Assembly: GCF_014646995.1 (NCBI RefSeq) | Contig: NZ_BMOI01000001.1 | Coordinates: 124,001-188,000, forward strand | Length of the DNA: 64,000 nt | Origin: Curtobacterium luteum | GTDB taxonomy: Bacteria; Actinomycetota; Actinomycetes; Actinomycetales; Microbacteriaceae | Reading direction: 5' to 3' | Part shown: one piece after another, positions 37,059 to 45,419 of the stretch | Position numbering within the stretch: position 1 is the stretch's first letter | Layout of the letters: the number at the start of each line of letters is the position of its first letter | Program-made: the position numbers and the translations under genes | The notes under the pieces: generated by a model | Told to the model about the DNA's origin: nothing | Seen by the model: the letters and a program-made list of their open reading frames with translations, nothing else | Database searches by the model: none

Positions 37059-37123
37059 CGGTGCGAGGTTCCACGCACGGTGGCACCCCGCGGACCCCGC
37101 ACCGAGTGCGGAACCTCGCACCG
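37059..37123 (-). terminator. Inverted repeat behind the acyltransferase gene
   Basis: 14-bp perfect arms CGGTGCGAGGTTCC (37059-37072) and GGAACCTCGCACCG (37110-37123) around a 37-nt loop that itself contains GCAC/GTGC pairs. It starts 30 bp after the stop of the acyltransferase. Confidence 0.6.
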
Positions 37124-37153
37124 TGCACGGGCGGGCTCGCACCGTGCGATCGT

Positions 37154-38239
37154 CTACGCGACGGGTTCCTTCCGGAACAACCAGTCCACCTTCGGCTCCA
37201 GCAGCCACCGCATCCCGCGACGGACGAACGGCTGCGCCAGGAAGAGGCTGACGGCGCATGCGACCACGACCATGAGGAGCACGTAGGGCCACGCCGAGTG
37301 CTCCCCGGCGAGGACGCCGGACTCGCGGATCGGGTAGAGGACGAACGTGTGGAGCAGGTACACGTACATCGTCGCCGCGCCGAACCGGGTGATCCAGACG
37401 CGACGCCGCGGGACGAGCAGCAGGAACGACGCCGTGAGCACCGCCGCGAGGAGCATCAGGCCCAGGCGGACCGCCCCGGCCCACCAGGCGTCCTCCCCGA
37501 GACCCGAGTACGAGTCGTCGTAGAAGAACCAGTGGTGCAGGTCGAACTCCTTGAACTGCGGGATCCAGACCGCACACGACACCGCCCACGCCGCGAACAC
37601 CGCCGCCGCGACGATCCGCACCCGGACCACGGTCCGTCGGGGAGCGTCGTACCAGCGGTCGAACACCCCCCACTGCTTCACCGGCCAGCCGACGAGGAAG
37701 AACGGCAGCAGGCTGATCGCGCGGGACAGCGACAGCGTCGAGTCCACGTTGTCGAAGTACCCCACACCGATGCTGAACACCACGGCCCAGAACAGCGGCC
37801 ATCGCAGCTGCGCCAGGTACGGCAGGATCAGCCGGAAGATCCCGAGCGCGAGCAGGAACCAGAGCGTCCACGTGGGCTGCGTCGGGTTGAACTGCTTGCC
37901 GCCCTCGACGACGGCCTGCACCACCGTCCAGATCGTCTGCATGATGATGTACGGCACGACGATGTCCGTGATCGTCCGCTTCATCCGGTCCGCGGTGGGC
38001 GTCGCCGCCGAGGAGAAGTAGCCGCTGATCACGCCGAACGCCGGCATGTGGAACGCGTAGATGAACGTGTAGAGCGCCAACGCGTGCTCGCTCGCACCCG
38101 TCTGCCGCTGGATCGCGTGGCCGATGACGACGAGCGTGACCGCGAGGAAGCGTGCGGTGTCCCACATCGGGATGCGCTGCACCGACCGTCCGGGCTCCAG
38201 GCCCTGCGTCGGGGCCACGGGAGCGGCTTCTCTCGTCAT
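37154..38239 (-). CDS. Acyltransferase family 3 membrane protein
   Basis: 361 residues with about ten transmembrane helices. The opening RIPMWDTARFLAVTLVVIGHAIQRQ carries the catalytic-type histidine of acyltransferase-3 (OafA-like) proteins, and FYFAFHMPAF-like text (TFIYAFHMPAFGVISGYF) follows. Such enzymes O-acylate sugars of cell-wall polymers or exported glycans. The ATG at 38239 is chosen because TAGCGT lies 8 nt upstream. An earlier frame start would read through the promoter. Substrate unknown. Confidence 0.85.
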   Translation of the reverse strand: MTREAAPVAPTQGLEPGRSVQRIPMWDTARFLAVTLVVIGHAIQRQTGASEHALALYTFIYAFHMPAFGVISGYFSSAATPTADRMKRTITDIVVPYIIMQTIWTVVQAVVEGGKQFNPTQPTWTLWFLLALGIFRLILPYLAQLRWPLFWAVVFSIGVGYFDNVDSTLSLSRAISLLPFFLVGWPVKQWGVFDRWYDAPRRTVVRVRIVAAAVFAAWAVSCAVWIPQFKEFDLHHWFFYDDSYSGLGEDAWWAGAVRLGLMLLAAVLTASFLLLVPRRRVWITRFGAATMYVYLLHTFVLYPIRESGVLAGEHSAWPYVLLMVVVACAVSLFLAQPFVRRGMRWLLEPKVDWLFRKEPVA

Positions 38240-38247
38240 GGCCCGCC

Positions 38248-38253
38248 ACGCTA
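38248..38253 (-). promoter_or_regulatory. -10 hexamer for the acyltransferase
   Basis: TAGCGT on the minus strand, 8 nt before the ATG. Confidence 0.5.
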
Positions 38254-38331
38254 CCGGCTGACGGGGCGCCGTGATCGGTACGGTTGTCTCCCACACCCGT
38301 GTCCCACACCCAGGCGTTCGGAGGAACACCC

Positions 38332-39108
38332 ATGGCATCTCGTCGCGCAGTCGTCACCGGAGCCAGCTCGGGCATCGGGGCCGCGACCGTCCGGCTCTTC
38401 CGCTCCCGCGGGTGGGACGTCCTGGCCGTCGCCCGACGCGAGGCGAAGCTGCAGGCGCTCGCCGCGGAGACCGGCGCGACCTACCTCGTCGTCGACGTCA
38501 CGGACCCGGCCGACGTCGCGGCGCTCGCCGCACGCGTGGCGGAGACCGGCGCACTCGACGTCCTCGTGAACAACGCCGGCGGAGCGCTCGGGTCCGCCTC
38601 GGTCGAGGAGTCCGACGTCGACGACTGGCGTGCGATGTTCGAGGTGAACGTCATCGGCACCAAGCAGGTGATCGCCGCGCTGCTGCCCGCGCTCCGGTCG
38701 ACCGCCGGCACCGCGGGGCACGCCGACGTCGTGACCGTGACGTCGACGGCGGGCCACGTCGCCTACGAGAACGGCGGCGGGTACAACGCCGCGAAGTTCG
38801 CCGAGCACGCGCTCGTGGGCGCGCTCCGCCTCGAGCTGAACGGGGAGCCGATCCGTGTCGTCGAGATCGCCCCCGGCCTCGTGAAGACCGACGAGTTCGC
38901 GTTGACCCGGTTCCGTGGCGACGAGGCGAAAGCGGCCGCGGTGTACGACGACGTGCCCGAACCGCTCGTCGCGGAGGACGTGGCCGAGGCGATCGTGCAC
39001 GCGGTCGAGCTCCCGGGGCACGTGAACCTCGACCTCGTGACCGTCCGGCCGGTCGCGCAGTCGGCGCAGCACAAGCTGGCCCGGGGCGAGCTCCGGCCGC
39101 GGGGGTAG
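38332..39108 (+). CDS. Short-chain dehydrogenase/reductase
   Basis: 258-residue classical SDR. Cofactor motif TGASSGIG (9-16), NNAG (80-83), catalytic Ser138, Tyr151 and Lys155 (YNAAK), then IAPGLVKTDEF after strand 6. An Arg-rich turn after strand 2 (VARREAKL) suggests NADP(H) preference. It resembles the YdfG/serine-dehydrogenase-like group; the substrate is unknown. GGAGGAAC is 6 nt upstream of the ATG, an ideal ribosome site, in contrast to the leaderless neighbours. A 47-bp tandem repeat follows the stop. Confidence 0.9.
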   Translation: MASRRAVVTGASSGIGAATVRLFRSRGWDVLAVARREAKLQALAAETGATYLVVDVTDPADVAALAARVAETGALDVLVNNAGGALGSASVEESDVDDWRAMFEVNVIGTKQVIAALLPALRSTAGTAGHADVVTVTSTAGHVAYENGGGYNAAKFAEHALVGALRLELNGEPIRVVEIAPGLVKTDEFALTRFRGDEAKAAAVYDDVPEPLVAEDVAEAIVHAVELPGHVNLDLVTVRPVAQSAQHKLARGELRPRG

Positions 39109-39116
39109 CGGGTCGG

Positions 39117-39235
39117 GGGTCGGGCCTCGGGTCACGGGGGTGCTGCTGGTGGGCACGCGCCCGGGGTCGGGCCTCGGGTCGCGGGGGTGCTGCTGGTGGG
39201 CACGCGCCCGGGGTCGGGTTGCGGGTCGCGGCGGC
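39117..39235. repeat. 47-bp tandem repeat, 2.5 copies
   Basis: Units start at 39117, 39164 and 39211. The first two differ by one base (GGGTCACGGG versus GGGTCGCGGG) and contain GTGGGCACGCGCCCG. The third is partial. The array fills the space between the SDR stop and the promoter of the next gene. Confidence 0.8.
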
Positions 39236-39249
39236 GGGGTCCGTGCCGG

Positions 39250-39255
39250 TACCGT
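39250..39255 (+). promoter_or_regulatory. -10 hexamer for the phosphoribosyltransferase
   Basis: TACCGT, 6 nt before the ATG; leaderless arrangement. Confidence 0.55.
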
Positions 39256-39261
39256 GGTCGG

Positions 39262-39796
39262 ATGCCGATCAGCAGCGAACCCGAGCCCGTGGCCCAGGCT
39301 CCGTCGACCGTGACCGTCACGAGCGGGCCCGAGGTGCTCGGCTGGCTGGAGTTCGGCGACGCCGCACGCCTGCTCGCCAAGGACGTGCTCTCGTCCGGGT
39401 TCGAGCCCGAGGTCGTCGTCGCCGTCGCCCGCGGCGGCCTCATCATCGCCGGTGCCGTGGCCTACGCGCTCGGCACCAAGGAGTGCGGCTCGATCAACGT
39501 CGAGTTCTACACCGACGTCGAGCAGCGCCTCGAGGAGCCGGTGATCCTGGCCCCCGCGCTCGACGCCCCGAGCCTCGCCGGCAAGAAGGTCCTCGTCGTG
39601 GACGACGTCTCCGACTCCGGCCGCACCCTGCGCCTCGTCGTCGACATCATCGCGAAACGCCGGCGCCGACGTCCGCAGCGCGTGCCTGTACTCCAAGCCC
39701 GGCACCGTCCTCGAACCCGACCACGTGTGGCGCCGGGTCGACGGGTGGATCACCTTCCCGTGGAGCGCCCTCGCCCCGGTGACGGCCGAGTCGTGA
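39262..39796 (+). pseudogene. Phosphoribosyltransferase gene with a single-base insertion
   Basis: Type I PRT of 177 residues when repaired: VVAVARGGLIIAGAVAYALG, the PRPP loop VLVVDDVSDSGRTL, and after the lesion LYSKPGTVLEPDHVWRRVDGWITFPW. Frame is lost at 39658, where GCGAAA-C-GCCGGC should read without the extra C. The 3' part then runs in frame to TGA at 39794-39796 and overlaps the next gene by GTGA. It is related to the guanine/xanthine PRT group. As written, the protein loses its last 45 residues and reads on into the next gene's frame, producing a fusion with the S51-like protein. Confidence 0.8.
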
Positions 39797-40512
39797 GCAT
39801 CCACCTCGTCGGCGGGGGACTCCTCGCCGCGGCGGACGTCGCTGCGCCGTTCACCGCCGAGGCCACCGCGCGTGCCGCCGCCGTCGGCCGCACGACCCCT
39901 CGGATCGCCGTGCTCTCGGTCGCCCGGGCCGACGGGTCCTCGCCGTCGAGCACCGCGGACATCGCCGAGACCCTCGGCGGCGCACGCCTGGCCGAGACCG
40001 TCGTGACCGAGGTCGCGGCCGGCGCGGCGTTCGACACCACCGTGCTGAGCGACGTCGACGCCCTCGTCGTCGCCGGCGGTGTGACGCCCGACTACCTCGA
40101 CGCGATCGCACCGATCGTGGACCAGGTCCGGCTGCTCGTGAGCGACGGCCTGCCCTACCTCGGCTACTCGGCCGGTGCCGTCATCGCCGCGGACCGCGCA
40201 CTCGTCGGCGGGTGGCGCATCGGCGGCGTCGAGATCTGCCCGGAGGAGGCCTCCGAGGGGCTCGACGAGGTCGAGCTGCGCGAGGGCCTCGGGCTCATCG
40301 ACCTCACGGTCGACGTGCACGCTGCTCAGGCCGGCACCCTCGCCCGCCTCATCGCGAGCGCGGAGGCCGAGTTCGTCGCGGCCGGGCTGGCGATCGACGA
40401 GGACACCACGCTCGTCGTCGGCGAGGGCGCGCTCGAGGTCCGCGGGACCGGCAGCGTCTGGCGGGTGATCGCGGGCGAGGAGTCCGTGTCCGTCGCCACC
40501 ATGGGCGCCTAG
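39793..40512 (+). CDS. Type 1 glutamine-amidotransferase-like / peptidase S51-fold protein
   Basis: 239 residues. Opens IHLVGGGL; the nucleophile elbow is [12 protein letters not shown], where Ser replaces the amidotransferase Cys as in dipeptidase E (S51). A preceding [14 protein letters not shown] and a following [15 protein letters not shown] segment are seen, while a clear catalytic His/Glu pair is not obvious. The GTG start overlaps the end of the phosphoribosyltransferase, and ung follows after 5 bp, so the three genes are one unit. Because of the frameshift upstream, its reading frame is currently fused in line with the PRT start. Confidence 0.75.
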   Translation: MSIHLVGGGLLAAADVAAPFTAEATARAAAVGRTTPRIAVLSVARADGSSPSSTADIAETLGGARLAETVVTEVAAGAAFDTTVLSDVDALVVAGGVTPDYLDAIAPIVDQVRLLVSDGLPYLGYSAGAVIAADRALVGGWRIGGVEICPEEASEGLDEVELREGLGLIDLTVDVHAAQAGTLARLIASAEAEFVAAGLAIDEDTTLVVGEGALEVRGTGSVWRVIAGEESVSVATMGA

Positions 40513-40517
40513 TCGTC

Positions 40518-41198
40518 GTGGAACCGAAGCCCCTCGCGGAGCTCGTCGACCCCGGGTGGGCCACCGCCCTGGCGCCCGTCGAGGACGACGTGCACCGGAT
40601 GGGTGCCTGGCTGCGCGCCGAGGTCGCCGACGGTCGGCCGTACCTGCCCGCGGGCGCCGACGTGCTGCGGGCCTTCCGCGATCCGTTCGACGAGGTCCGC
40701 GTGCTCGTGCTCGGGCAGGACCCCTACCCGACGCCCGGGCACCCGATCGGCCTGTCCTTCGCGGTCGACCCCGGGGTCCGTCCCGTCCCGCGCAGCCTCG
40801 CGAACGTCTACACGGAGCTCCGTGCGGACCTCGGGGTCGAGCCGCCCGCTCACGGCGACCTCCGGGCGTGGTCGTCGCGCGGGGTGCTGCTCCTGAACCG
40901 CGTGCTGACGGTCCGCGCGGGTGAGGCCGGCAGCCACCGCGGCAAGGGGTGGGAAGCCGTCACCGATCAGGCGGTCCGGGCGCTCGTCGCTCGGGGTCGG
41001 CCCCTCGTCGCTGTGCTCTGGGGTGCCCAGGCCGCGTCCGTGCGGCCGATCCTCGGGGACACGCCGGTCGTCGCGTCCGCCCATCCCTCGCCGCTCAGCG
41101 CGCGGCGCGGGTTCTTCGGCAGCCGGCCGTTCTCGCAGGTGAACGAGTTGCTCGTGGCGCAGGGCGCGGACCCGGTCGACTGGTCCCTACCGGCCTGA
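40518..41198 (+). CDS. ung: Uracil-DNA glycosylase, family 1
   Basis: Removes uracil from DNA in base-excision repair. 226 residues, usual length. Water-activating motif GQDPYP (66-71, Asp68), the GLSFAV segment, [17 protein letters not shown] and the minor-groove loop [18 protein letters not shown] (from His189). GTG start 5 nt after the upstream stop. No own promoter is apparent. Confidence 0.95.
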   Translation: MEPKPLAELVDPGWATALAPVEDDVHRMGAWLRAEVADGRPYLPAGADVLRAFRDPFDEVRVLVLGQDPYPTPGHPIGLSFAVDPGVRPVPRSLANVYTELRADLGVEPPAHGDLRAWSSRGVLLLNRVLTVRAGEAGSHRGKGWEAVTDQAVRALVARGRPLVAVLWGAQAASVRPILGDTPVVASAHPSPLSARRGFFGSRPFSQVNELLVAQGADPVDWSLPA

Positions 41199-41425
41199 GA
41201 CTCGCGGCGCCGGGCCCGAGTCTCGTGGCGCCGGGCTCGAGTCTCGCGGCGTCGGGCCCGAGTCTCGGGCTGAGCGACGGTTCTCGCGTCCCGGACCACG
41301 AGATCGGTCGCTCGTACCGAGTCTCGGGCTGAGCGACGGTTCTCGCGGCCCGGACCACGAGATCGGTCGCCAGGCGCGAGACTCGCGGCGCCGGGCCCGA
41401 GACTCGGGGCGCTCAACGCGAGACC
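41199..41425. repeat. GAGTCTCG array with a 59-bp tandem unit
   Basis: Four or more GAGTCTCG/GAGACTCG octamers alternate with GGCGCCGGGCCC-like words. The 59-bp unit beginning CCGAGTCTCGGGCTGAGCGA occurs at 41258-41316 and 41317-41375, each with GCGACGGTTCTCGCG and CCACGAGATCGGTCGC. The mirrored CGCGAGACTCGCGGCGCCGG closes the array. Shares its core words with 19022-19115. Confidence 0.8.
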
Positions 41426-41466
41426 CCACCGCGCGTCGTGCCCCGCCCACCCGGTGCGTCGCCCCG

Positions 41467-41472
41467 TAGGCT
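41467..41472 (+). promoter_or_regulatory. -10 hexamer for the acetyltransferase at 41479
   Basis: TAGGCT, 6 nt before the GTG start; leaderless arrangement. Confidence 0.6.
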
Positions 41473-41478
41473 CGACCC

Positions 41479-42093
41479 GTGCTCGAGGAGGAATACCAGC
41501 GACGGCGGGTCCTGCCGCGACACCTGCGCGCGCCCGTCCCGCAGGAGGCGGCGTTCACGTACTCGATCCGCGCCGCCGAACCGCGGGACCTGCCCGACGT
41601 ACGCGAGATCCACACGCACTACGTCCGGAACTCCTCGGTGACCTTCGACCCGTCGGCATTCACGTTCGCCGCGTGGAAGCAGCGCTACGACGAGATCCGC
41701 CGGCGCGGCTTGCCGTTCCTCGTCGCCGAGAACCCCTCGGGGCAGGTGCTCGGGTACGCGCTCGTGGACCCGTGGAACCCGCGAGACCGGTCGAACCACA
41801 CCGTCGAGGACAGCATCTACCTCGGTGCTGCCGCCGGCGGGAAGGGGCTCGGCCGCGCGCTGATGGAGGCCCTGATCGACGACTGTCGTGCGGCCGGCGT
41901 CCGGGAGGTCGTCGCGGTGATCGCCGATCGCCAGGCCGAGGCGTCGATCCGCCTGCACGAACGCCTCGGCTTCGAGGAGGTCGGCCGCATGGGCAAGGTC
42001 GGCTACAAGTACGACCGGTGGCTCGGTACGGTGACGATGCGGCTCCGCCTGCGCGGCCCGCGGCTCTTCGCACGAGGGCGCGCCTCGCGCTGA
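41479..42093 (+). CDS. GNAT acetyltransferase, phosphinothricin/methionine-sulfone acetyltransferase type
   Basis: 204 residues. The core (about 28-190) starts YSIRAAEPRDLPDVREIHTHYV, then VTFDPSAFTFAAWKQRYDEI, VLGYALVDPWNPR, HTVEDSIYLGAAAGGKGLGRALMEALIDD (acetyl-CoA loop) and IRLHERLGFEEVGRMGKVGYKYDRW. This pattern matches the Pat/Bar/YncA group, which acetylates glutamate analogues. An N-terminal extension of about 27 charged residues is unusual but supported by the GTG lying 6 nt behind TAGGCT. Confidence 0.9.
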   Translation: MLEEEYQRRRVLPRHLRAPVPQEAAFTYSIRAAEPRDLPDVREIHTHYVRNSSVTFDPSAFTFAAWKQRYDEIRRRGLPFLVAENPSGQVLGYALVDPWNPRDRSNHTVEDSIYLGAAAGGKGLGRALMEALIDDCRAAGVREVVAVIADRQAEASIRLHERLGFEEVGRMGKVGYKYDRWLGTVTMRLRLRGPRLFARGRASR

Positions 42094-42242
42094 TCCCTCG
42101 TCGGGTCGCGGAGGTCGTCGCCGCGCGACGGCGCCGACGACACGTCCTGCGACCGACATGTCCCTCGCGCGGCAGGTCGTGCGACCGACGCCCCACTCGC
42201 GCGCCAGATCGCGCGACCACCGGACACCACGCACGCACGTCA

Positions 42243-42286
42243 CGGCCGGGAGGCCCGTGGCGGGCCGGCACCGCGCCTCCCGTCCG
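42243..42286. terminator. Imperfect GACGGGAGGC palindrome between convergent genes
   Basis: CGGCCGGGAGGCCCGTGGCG faces GGCACCGCGCCTCCCGTCCG with a few mismatches. It sits between the acetyltransferase and gntR, which converge. The rest of 42094-42398 shows repeated TGCGACCGAC words (about 42148-42195) and no gene. Confidence 0.6.
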
Positions 42287-42398
42287 GGGTGGGGTCACCA
42301 CGCGCTGACGCGCCCCGGCCTGGTCGCGGACCGTGTCGCCGGTGGCGCCGAGGGACGGCACGTCGTGCGACCACCGGTGACCGGCCCCGGTCGCGACC

Positions 42399-43139
42399 TC
42401 AGCCTGCCGGCGCCTCCGCGATGAACTCGTCGCGTGTCACCCGCACGAGCTCGGCGGCCGCCGCCGCCGCGGCGTCCCCGTCCCCGCGGACCAGCGCCCG
42501 TGCGACCGCGTCGTGCCGTGCCGCGGCGTCCCGGGTCCACCGCGTGATCGTGTCACGCGACTCCGAGGTCCGGGTCCGGAGGAGCGCCTCGACCGTGCCC
42601 GCGAAGTGGGTGAACACGGCGTTGCCGGAGGCCTCGAGCAGGGCCCGGTGGAAGCGCACGTCGGCCTCGAGGTAGGCGCGGCTGTCGTCACGGTCGCACG
42701 CGGCGAGCATGTCCTCCGCTGCTGCCGTGACGGCCTCGGCACCGGCGGTCGACACCGCGCGGGCGGCGAGCGACGCTGCGACGGGCTCGACCCCGAGCCG
42801 GAGCTCGAGGAGTTCCCGCTGCTGCACGAAGTACGCGGGGGACGCCCCACGCCACCGGATGACCGTCGGCGCGAGCAGCTCCCACGACCCGATGCCGAGG
42901 ACCTGCGTGCCGACCCGTTGCCGGGGCTCGACGAGGCCGAGCGACTGGAGGACCCGGAGCGCCTCGCGGACGACCGAGCGCGAGACGGCGAACTCCTCCG
43001 CGACGAGCTCGGGCCGGATCACCGTCCCCTGGGCGAGGTCCCCGTCGACGATGCGCTGCCCGAGCGTGTCGAGCACCTGGGCGTGCAGTCCGCGGGCGGT
43101 CGACATCGTTCCTCCGTGCAGTCCGCGGCCGGTCGACAT
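42399..43139 (-). CDS. gntR: GntR-family (FCD) repressor of the gluconate operon
   Basis: 246 residues (235 from the second start). Winged helix (about 18-85; VLDTLGQRIVDGDLAQGTVI, FAVSRSVVREALRVLQSLGLV) and an FCD ligand domain (about 95-230; ELLELRLGVEPVAASLAARA, LEADVRFHRALLEASGN), with metal-binding Asp and His residues of the family. A 33-bp tandem duplication has copied the ribosome site GGAGGAACG and the ATG, giving two in-frame start units (43139 and 43106) and an N-terminus reading MSTGRGLH then MSTARGLH. Divergent from gntP-gntK with a dyad operator between. Confidence 0.9.
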   Translation of the reverse strand: MSTGRGLHGGTMSTARGLHAQVLDTLGQRIVDGDLAQGTVIRPELVAEEFAVSRSVVREALRVLQSLGLVEPRQRVGTQVLGIGSWELLAPTVIRWRGASPAYFVQQRELLELRLGVEPVAASLAARAVSTAGAEAVTAAAEDMLAACDRDDSRAYLEADVRFHRALLEASGNAVFTHFAGTVEALLRTRTSESRDTITRWTRDAAARHDAVARALVRGDGDAAAAAAAELVRVTRDEFIAEAPAG

Positions 43140-43151
43140 CGTTCCTCCGTG
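43107..43151 (-). repeat. 33-bp tandem duplication covering the gntR start
   Basis: ACTGCACGGAGGAACGATG followed by TCGACCG and a few variable bases is repeated with a period of 33 bp, so that two complete Shine-Dalgarno/ATG units stand in series and in frame. Confidence 0.8.
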
Positions 43152-43158
43152 CAGTACG

Positions 43159-43178
43159 CGTCACGCGGGGTCGTGACG
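43159..43178. promoter_or_regulatory. Dyad CGTCACG-N6-CGTGACG in the gntR leader
   Basis: 7-bp perfect inverted repeat about 20 bp upstream of the first gntR ATG and 60 bp from the main operator. Possible second site for GntR or a global regulator. Confidence 0.35.
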
Positions 43179-43237
43179 TCTGGTCCATCGAAGCGGCAGA
43201 CTGCGCCGGAGGGCGGGTGCCGCGCTGCGGATCATCG

Positions 43238-43256
43238 TATAGTCTGATTAATCAGA
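43238..43256. promoter_or_regulatory. gnt operator and -10
   Basis: TCTGATT-AATCAGA (43243-43256) is a 14-bp perfect palindrome in an AT-rich island, and TATAGT (43238-43243) overlapping it is the best -10 hexamer of the window, directed at gntP. The minus strand offers AATAAT/TAATCT for gntR. Binding here would repress both directions. Confidence 0.7.
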
Positions 43257-43340
43257 TTATTCTGAAGCGCGTCGACGCGCGCTCGGATCAGGACACGAAG
43301 CGACGGAGTCCCGCGGATGCGACTCCAGGAAGGGGCGCAG

Positions 43341-44870
43341 ATGCCTCACGCGCTCACGGCGGCCACCGCCCACACGACCGTCCTCGCAGCAGAGGGGGGT
43401 GCAGCGCCGACCGTCGACCCGTCCGGGCCGGTCGTGCAACTGATCGTCGCCGCGCTGATCGGCATCGTCGTCATCATCGCCTTGATCACGTGGCTCAAGG
43501 TCCACCCGTTCATCGCGCTGACGATCGGCGCGCTCGGTGTCGGCATCGGTGCCGGCCTCGCACCGGACAAGGCCGTCACGAGCTTCGGCAACGGGTTCGG
43601 CGCCACGATGACGAGCGTCGGCATCCTCGTCGGTCTCGGGTCGATGTTCGGCAAGCTGCTCGTCGACTCGGGGGCGGCCGACCGCGTCGTCGACACCCTC
43701 GTCCGCCGCTCGTCGAAGGCCGCGCTGCCGTGGACGATGGCGCTGATCGGAGCGCTCATCGGGTTGCCGATGTTCTTCGAGGTCGGCCTCGTCCTCCTCA
43801 TCCCGATCATCGTCCTCGTGGCGAAGCGGAGCGACGTCCCGATCATGAAGATCGCGGTGCCGGCGCTCGTCGGTCTCTCCACCATGCACGCGTTCGTCCC
43901 GCCGCACCCCGGCCCGCTCGTCGCGATCTCGACGGTGGGCGCGAACCTCGGTACGACCCTCGCCTTCGGCATCGTCCTCGCGATCCCCGTGATCGTGCTC
44001 GCCGGTCCGGTCTTCGCGCGATTCGCCGCGCGCTGGGTCGACATCCCGGCTCCCGACCTGTTCGGCTCGCGCGGACCGGCCGGCGGTCACGACGACCCCG
44101 CCTCGGCCGGACGGGAGGCGCGGCGCGGCCCCGCCACGCAGGACACCGCGTCCCTGCCCCACGGCAAGAGCGACTTCACGCGCGTCATCAGCGAACCGCG
44201 CAGCCCGTCGTTCACCACCGCGCTCGTCGGCATCCTGCTGCCGGTCGTCCTCATGCTCGCGCAGGCGATCCGCGAGGCCGTCGCGCCCGACGCCGCCGGG
44301 TCGTGGGTCAGCGTGCTCGACTTCCTCGGGACGCCGATGATCGCCATCGGCATCGCCGCCGTCTTCGCGATGGTGTTCTTCGCGATCGGTGGCGGCATGG
44401 ACCGGACGGCCGTGTCGCGATCGCTCGAGAGCGCCCTCCCGCCGGTCGCCGGCGTGCTGCTCATCGTCGGCGCCGGCGGCGGGTTCAAGCAGGTGCTCAT
44501 CGACACCGGGATCGGCGGGGTGATCGCCGACGCCGTGAAGGACTCCGGGATCTCGGTGCTGCTCGTCGCCTGGGTGGTGTCGGCACTCGTCCGGGTCGCC
44601 ACCGGGTCGGCGACCGTCGCCACGGTCACCGCCGCCGGGATCATGGCGCCCATCGCGCACGACCTGTCGCAGCCGATGACCTCGCTGCTCGTGCTGGCGA
44701 TCGGTGCCGGCTCGGTCTTCCTCTCGCACGTGAACGACGCCGGGTTCTGGCTCGTGAAGGGCTACCTCGGCACGACCGTGGGACAGACGTTCAAGACCTG
44801 GACGGTGCTCGAGTGCCTCATCTCGGTGTTCGGCCTGCTCGGGGTCCTGCTCGCGGGGGTGTTCCTGTGA
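43341..44870 (+). CDS. gntP: Gluconate permease, GntP family
   Basis: 509 residues, about 12 transmembrane helices. Family segments GLGSMFGKLLVDSGAADRV, GLPMFFEVGLVLLIPI, HAFVPPHPGPLVAI, ALVRVATGSATVATVTAAGIMAP and FLSHVNDAGFWLVKGY. The ATG at 43341 has AGGAAGGGG 6 nt upstream; an earlier ATG at 43317 would include that site in the coding sequence. A long polar loop (about residues 235-285) contains ASAGREARRG, encoded by a perfect 15-bp half of the dispersed palindrome. Imports D-gluconate by proton symport. Overlaps gntK by GTGA. Confidence 0.93.
   Translation: MPHALTAATAHTTVLAAEGGAAPTVDPSGPVVQLIVAALIGIVVIIALITWLKVHPFIALTIGALGVGIGAGLAPDKAVTSFGNGFGATMTSVGILVGLGSMFGKLLVDSGAADRVVDTLVRRSSKAALPWTMALIGALIGLPMFFEVGLVLLIPIIVLVAKRSDVPIMKIAVPALVGLSTMHAFVPPHPGPLVAISTVGANLGTTLAFGIVLAIPVIVLAGPVFARFAARWVDIPAPDLFGSRGPAGGHDDPASAGREARRGPATQDTASLPHGKSDFTRVISEPRSPSFTTALVGILLPVVLMLAQAIREAVAPDAAGSWVSVLDFLGTPMIAIGIAAVFAMVFFAIGGGMDRTAVSRSLESALPPVAGVLLIVGAGGGFKQVLIDTGIGGVIADAVKDSGISVLLVAWVVSALVRVATGSATVATVTAAGIMAPIAHDLSQPMTSLLVLAIGAGSVFLSHVNDAGFWLVKGYLGTTVGQTFKTWTVLECLISVFGLLGVLLAGVFL
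44109..44123 (+). repeat. Half-palindrome embedded in gntP
   Basis: GGACGGGAGGCGCGG is identical to the left arm of the terminator palindrome at 19129. It is read in frame as part of a polar loop. Confidence 0.55.
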
Positions 44871-45400
44871 CCGGGGCCGGCTCCGAGGGTGTGCTCGACG
44901 CCCGCGTGTTGGTCGTCATGGGCGTCTCGGGCTCCGGGAAGTCCACCGTCGCCGCGACCGTGGCGGAGCGGCTCGGGTGGGACTTCGCCGAGGGCGACGC
45001 GATGCACCCGCAGGCGAACGTCGACAAGATGCACGCGGGGACACCGCTCACCGACGAGGACCGCTGGCCGTGGCTCGAGGTCGTCGGCGGCTGGGTCCGG
45101 GAGCACCTCGGGTCCGGGACGCCCGGCGTCGTGACCTGCTCGGCGCTGAAGCGCTCCTACCGAGACGTGCTCCGCGCGCCGGGTGTGGTGTTCGTGCACG
45201 TCGCGGGGAGCGCGGACCTGATCGGCGGCCGGATGGCGCAGCGGACCGGGCACTTCATGCCGACGTCCCTCCTCGCCTCGCAGCTCGCGACGCTGGAGGT
45301 CCCCGGCCCGGACGAGGCGCACATCACCGTGGCGGCGGACCGCACCCCGGACGAGGAGGCCGACGAGGTGGTCGAGCGGCTCGGGCTCGCGGTGCGCTGA
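44867..45400 (+). CDS. gntK: Gluconokinase
   Basis: 177 residues. P-loop kinase that makes 6-phosphogluconate. Walker A GVSGSGKST (19-27), then FAEGDAMHPQANVDKMHAGTPLTDEDRWPWL, CSALKRSYRDVLR and GRMAQRTGHFMPTSLLASQLATLE, all diagnostic of GntK. The GTG start overlaps the gntP stop. The operon ends in a strong hairpin. Confidence 0.96.
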   Translation: MTGAGSEGVLDARVLVVMGVSGSGKSTVAATVAERLGWDFAEGDAMHPQANVDKMHAGTPLTDEDRWPWLEVVGGWVREHLGSGTPGVVTCSALKRSYRDVLRAPGVVFVHVAGSADLIGGRMAQRTGHFMPTSLLASQLATLEVPGPDEAHITVAADRTPDEEADEVVERLGLAVR

Positions 45401-45419
45401 CTCCCCGGTGCGCCGATCC

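Noticed and set aside
41199..41425. CRISPR or attachment-site array
   Set aside because: Units are contiguous (59-bp tandem) without spacers, and no cas or integrase gene is near.
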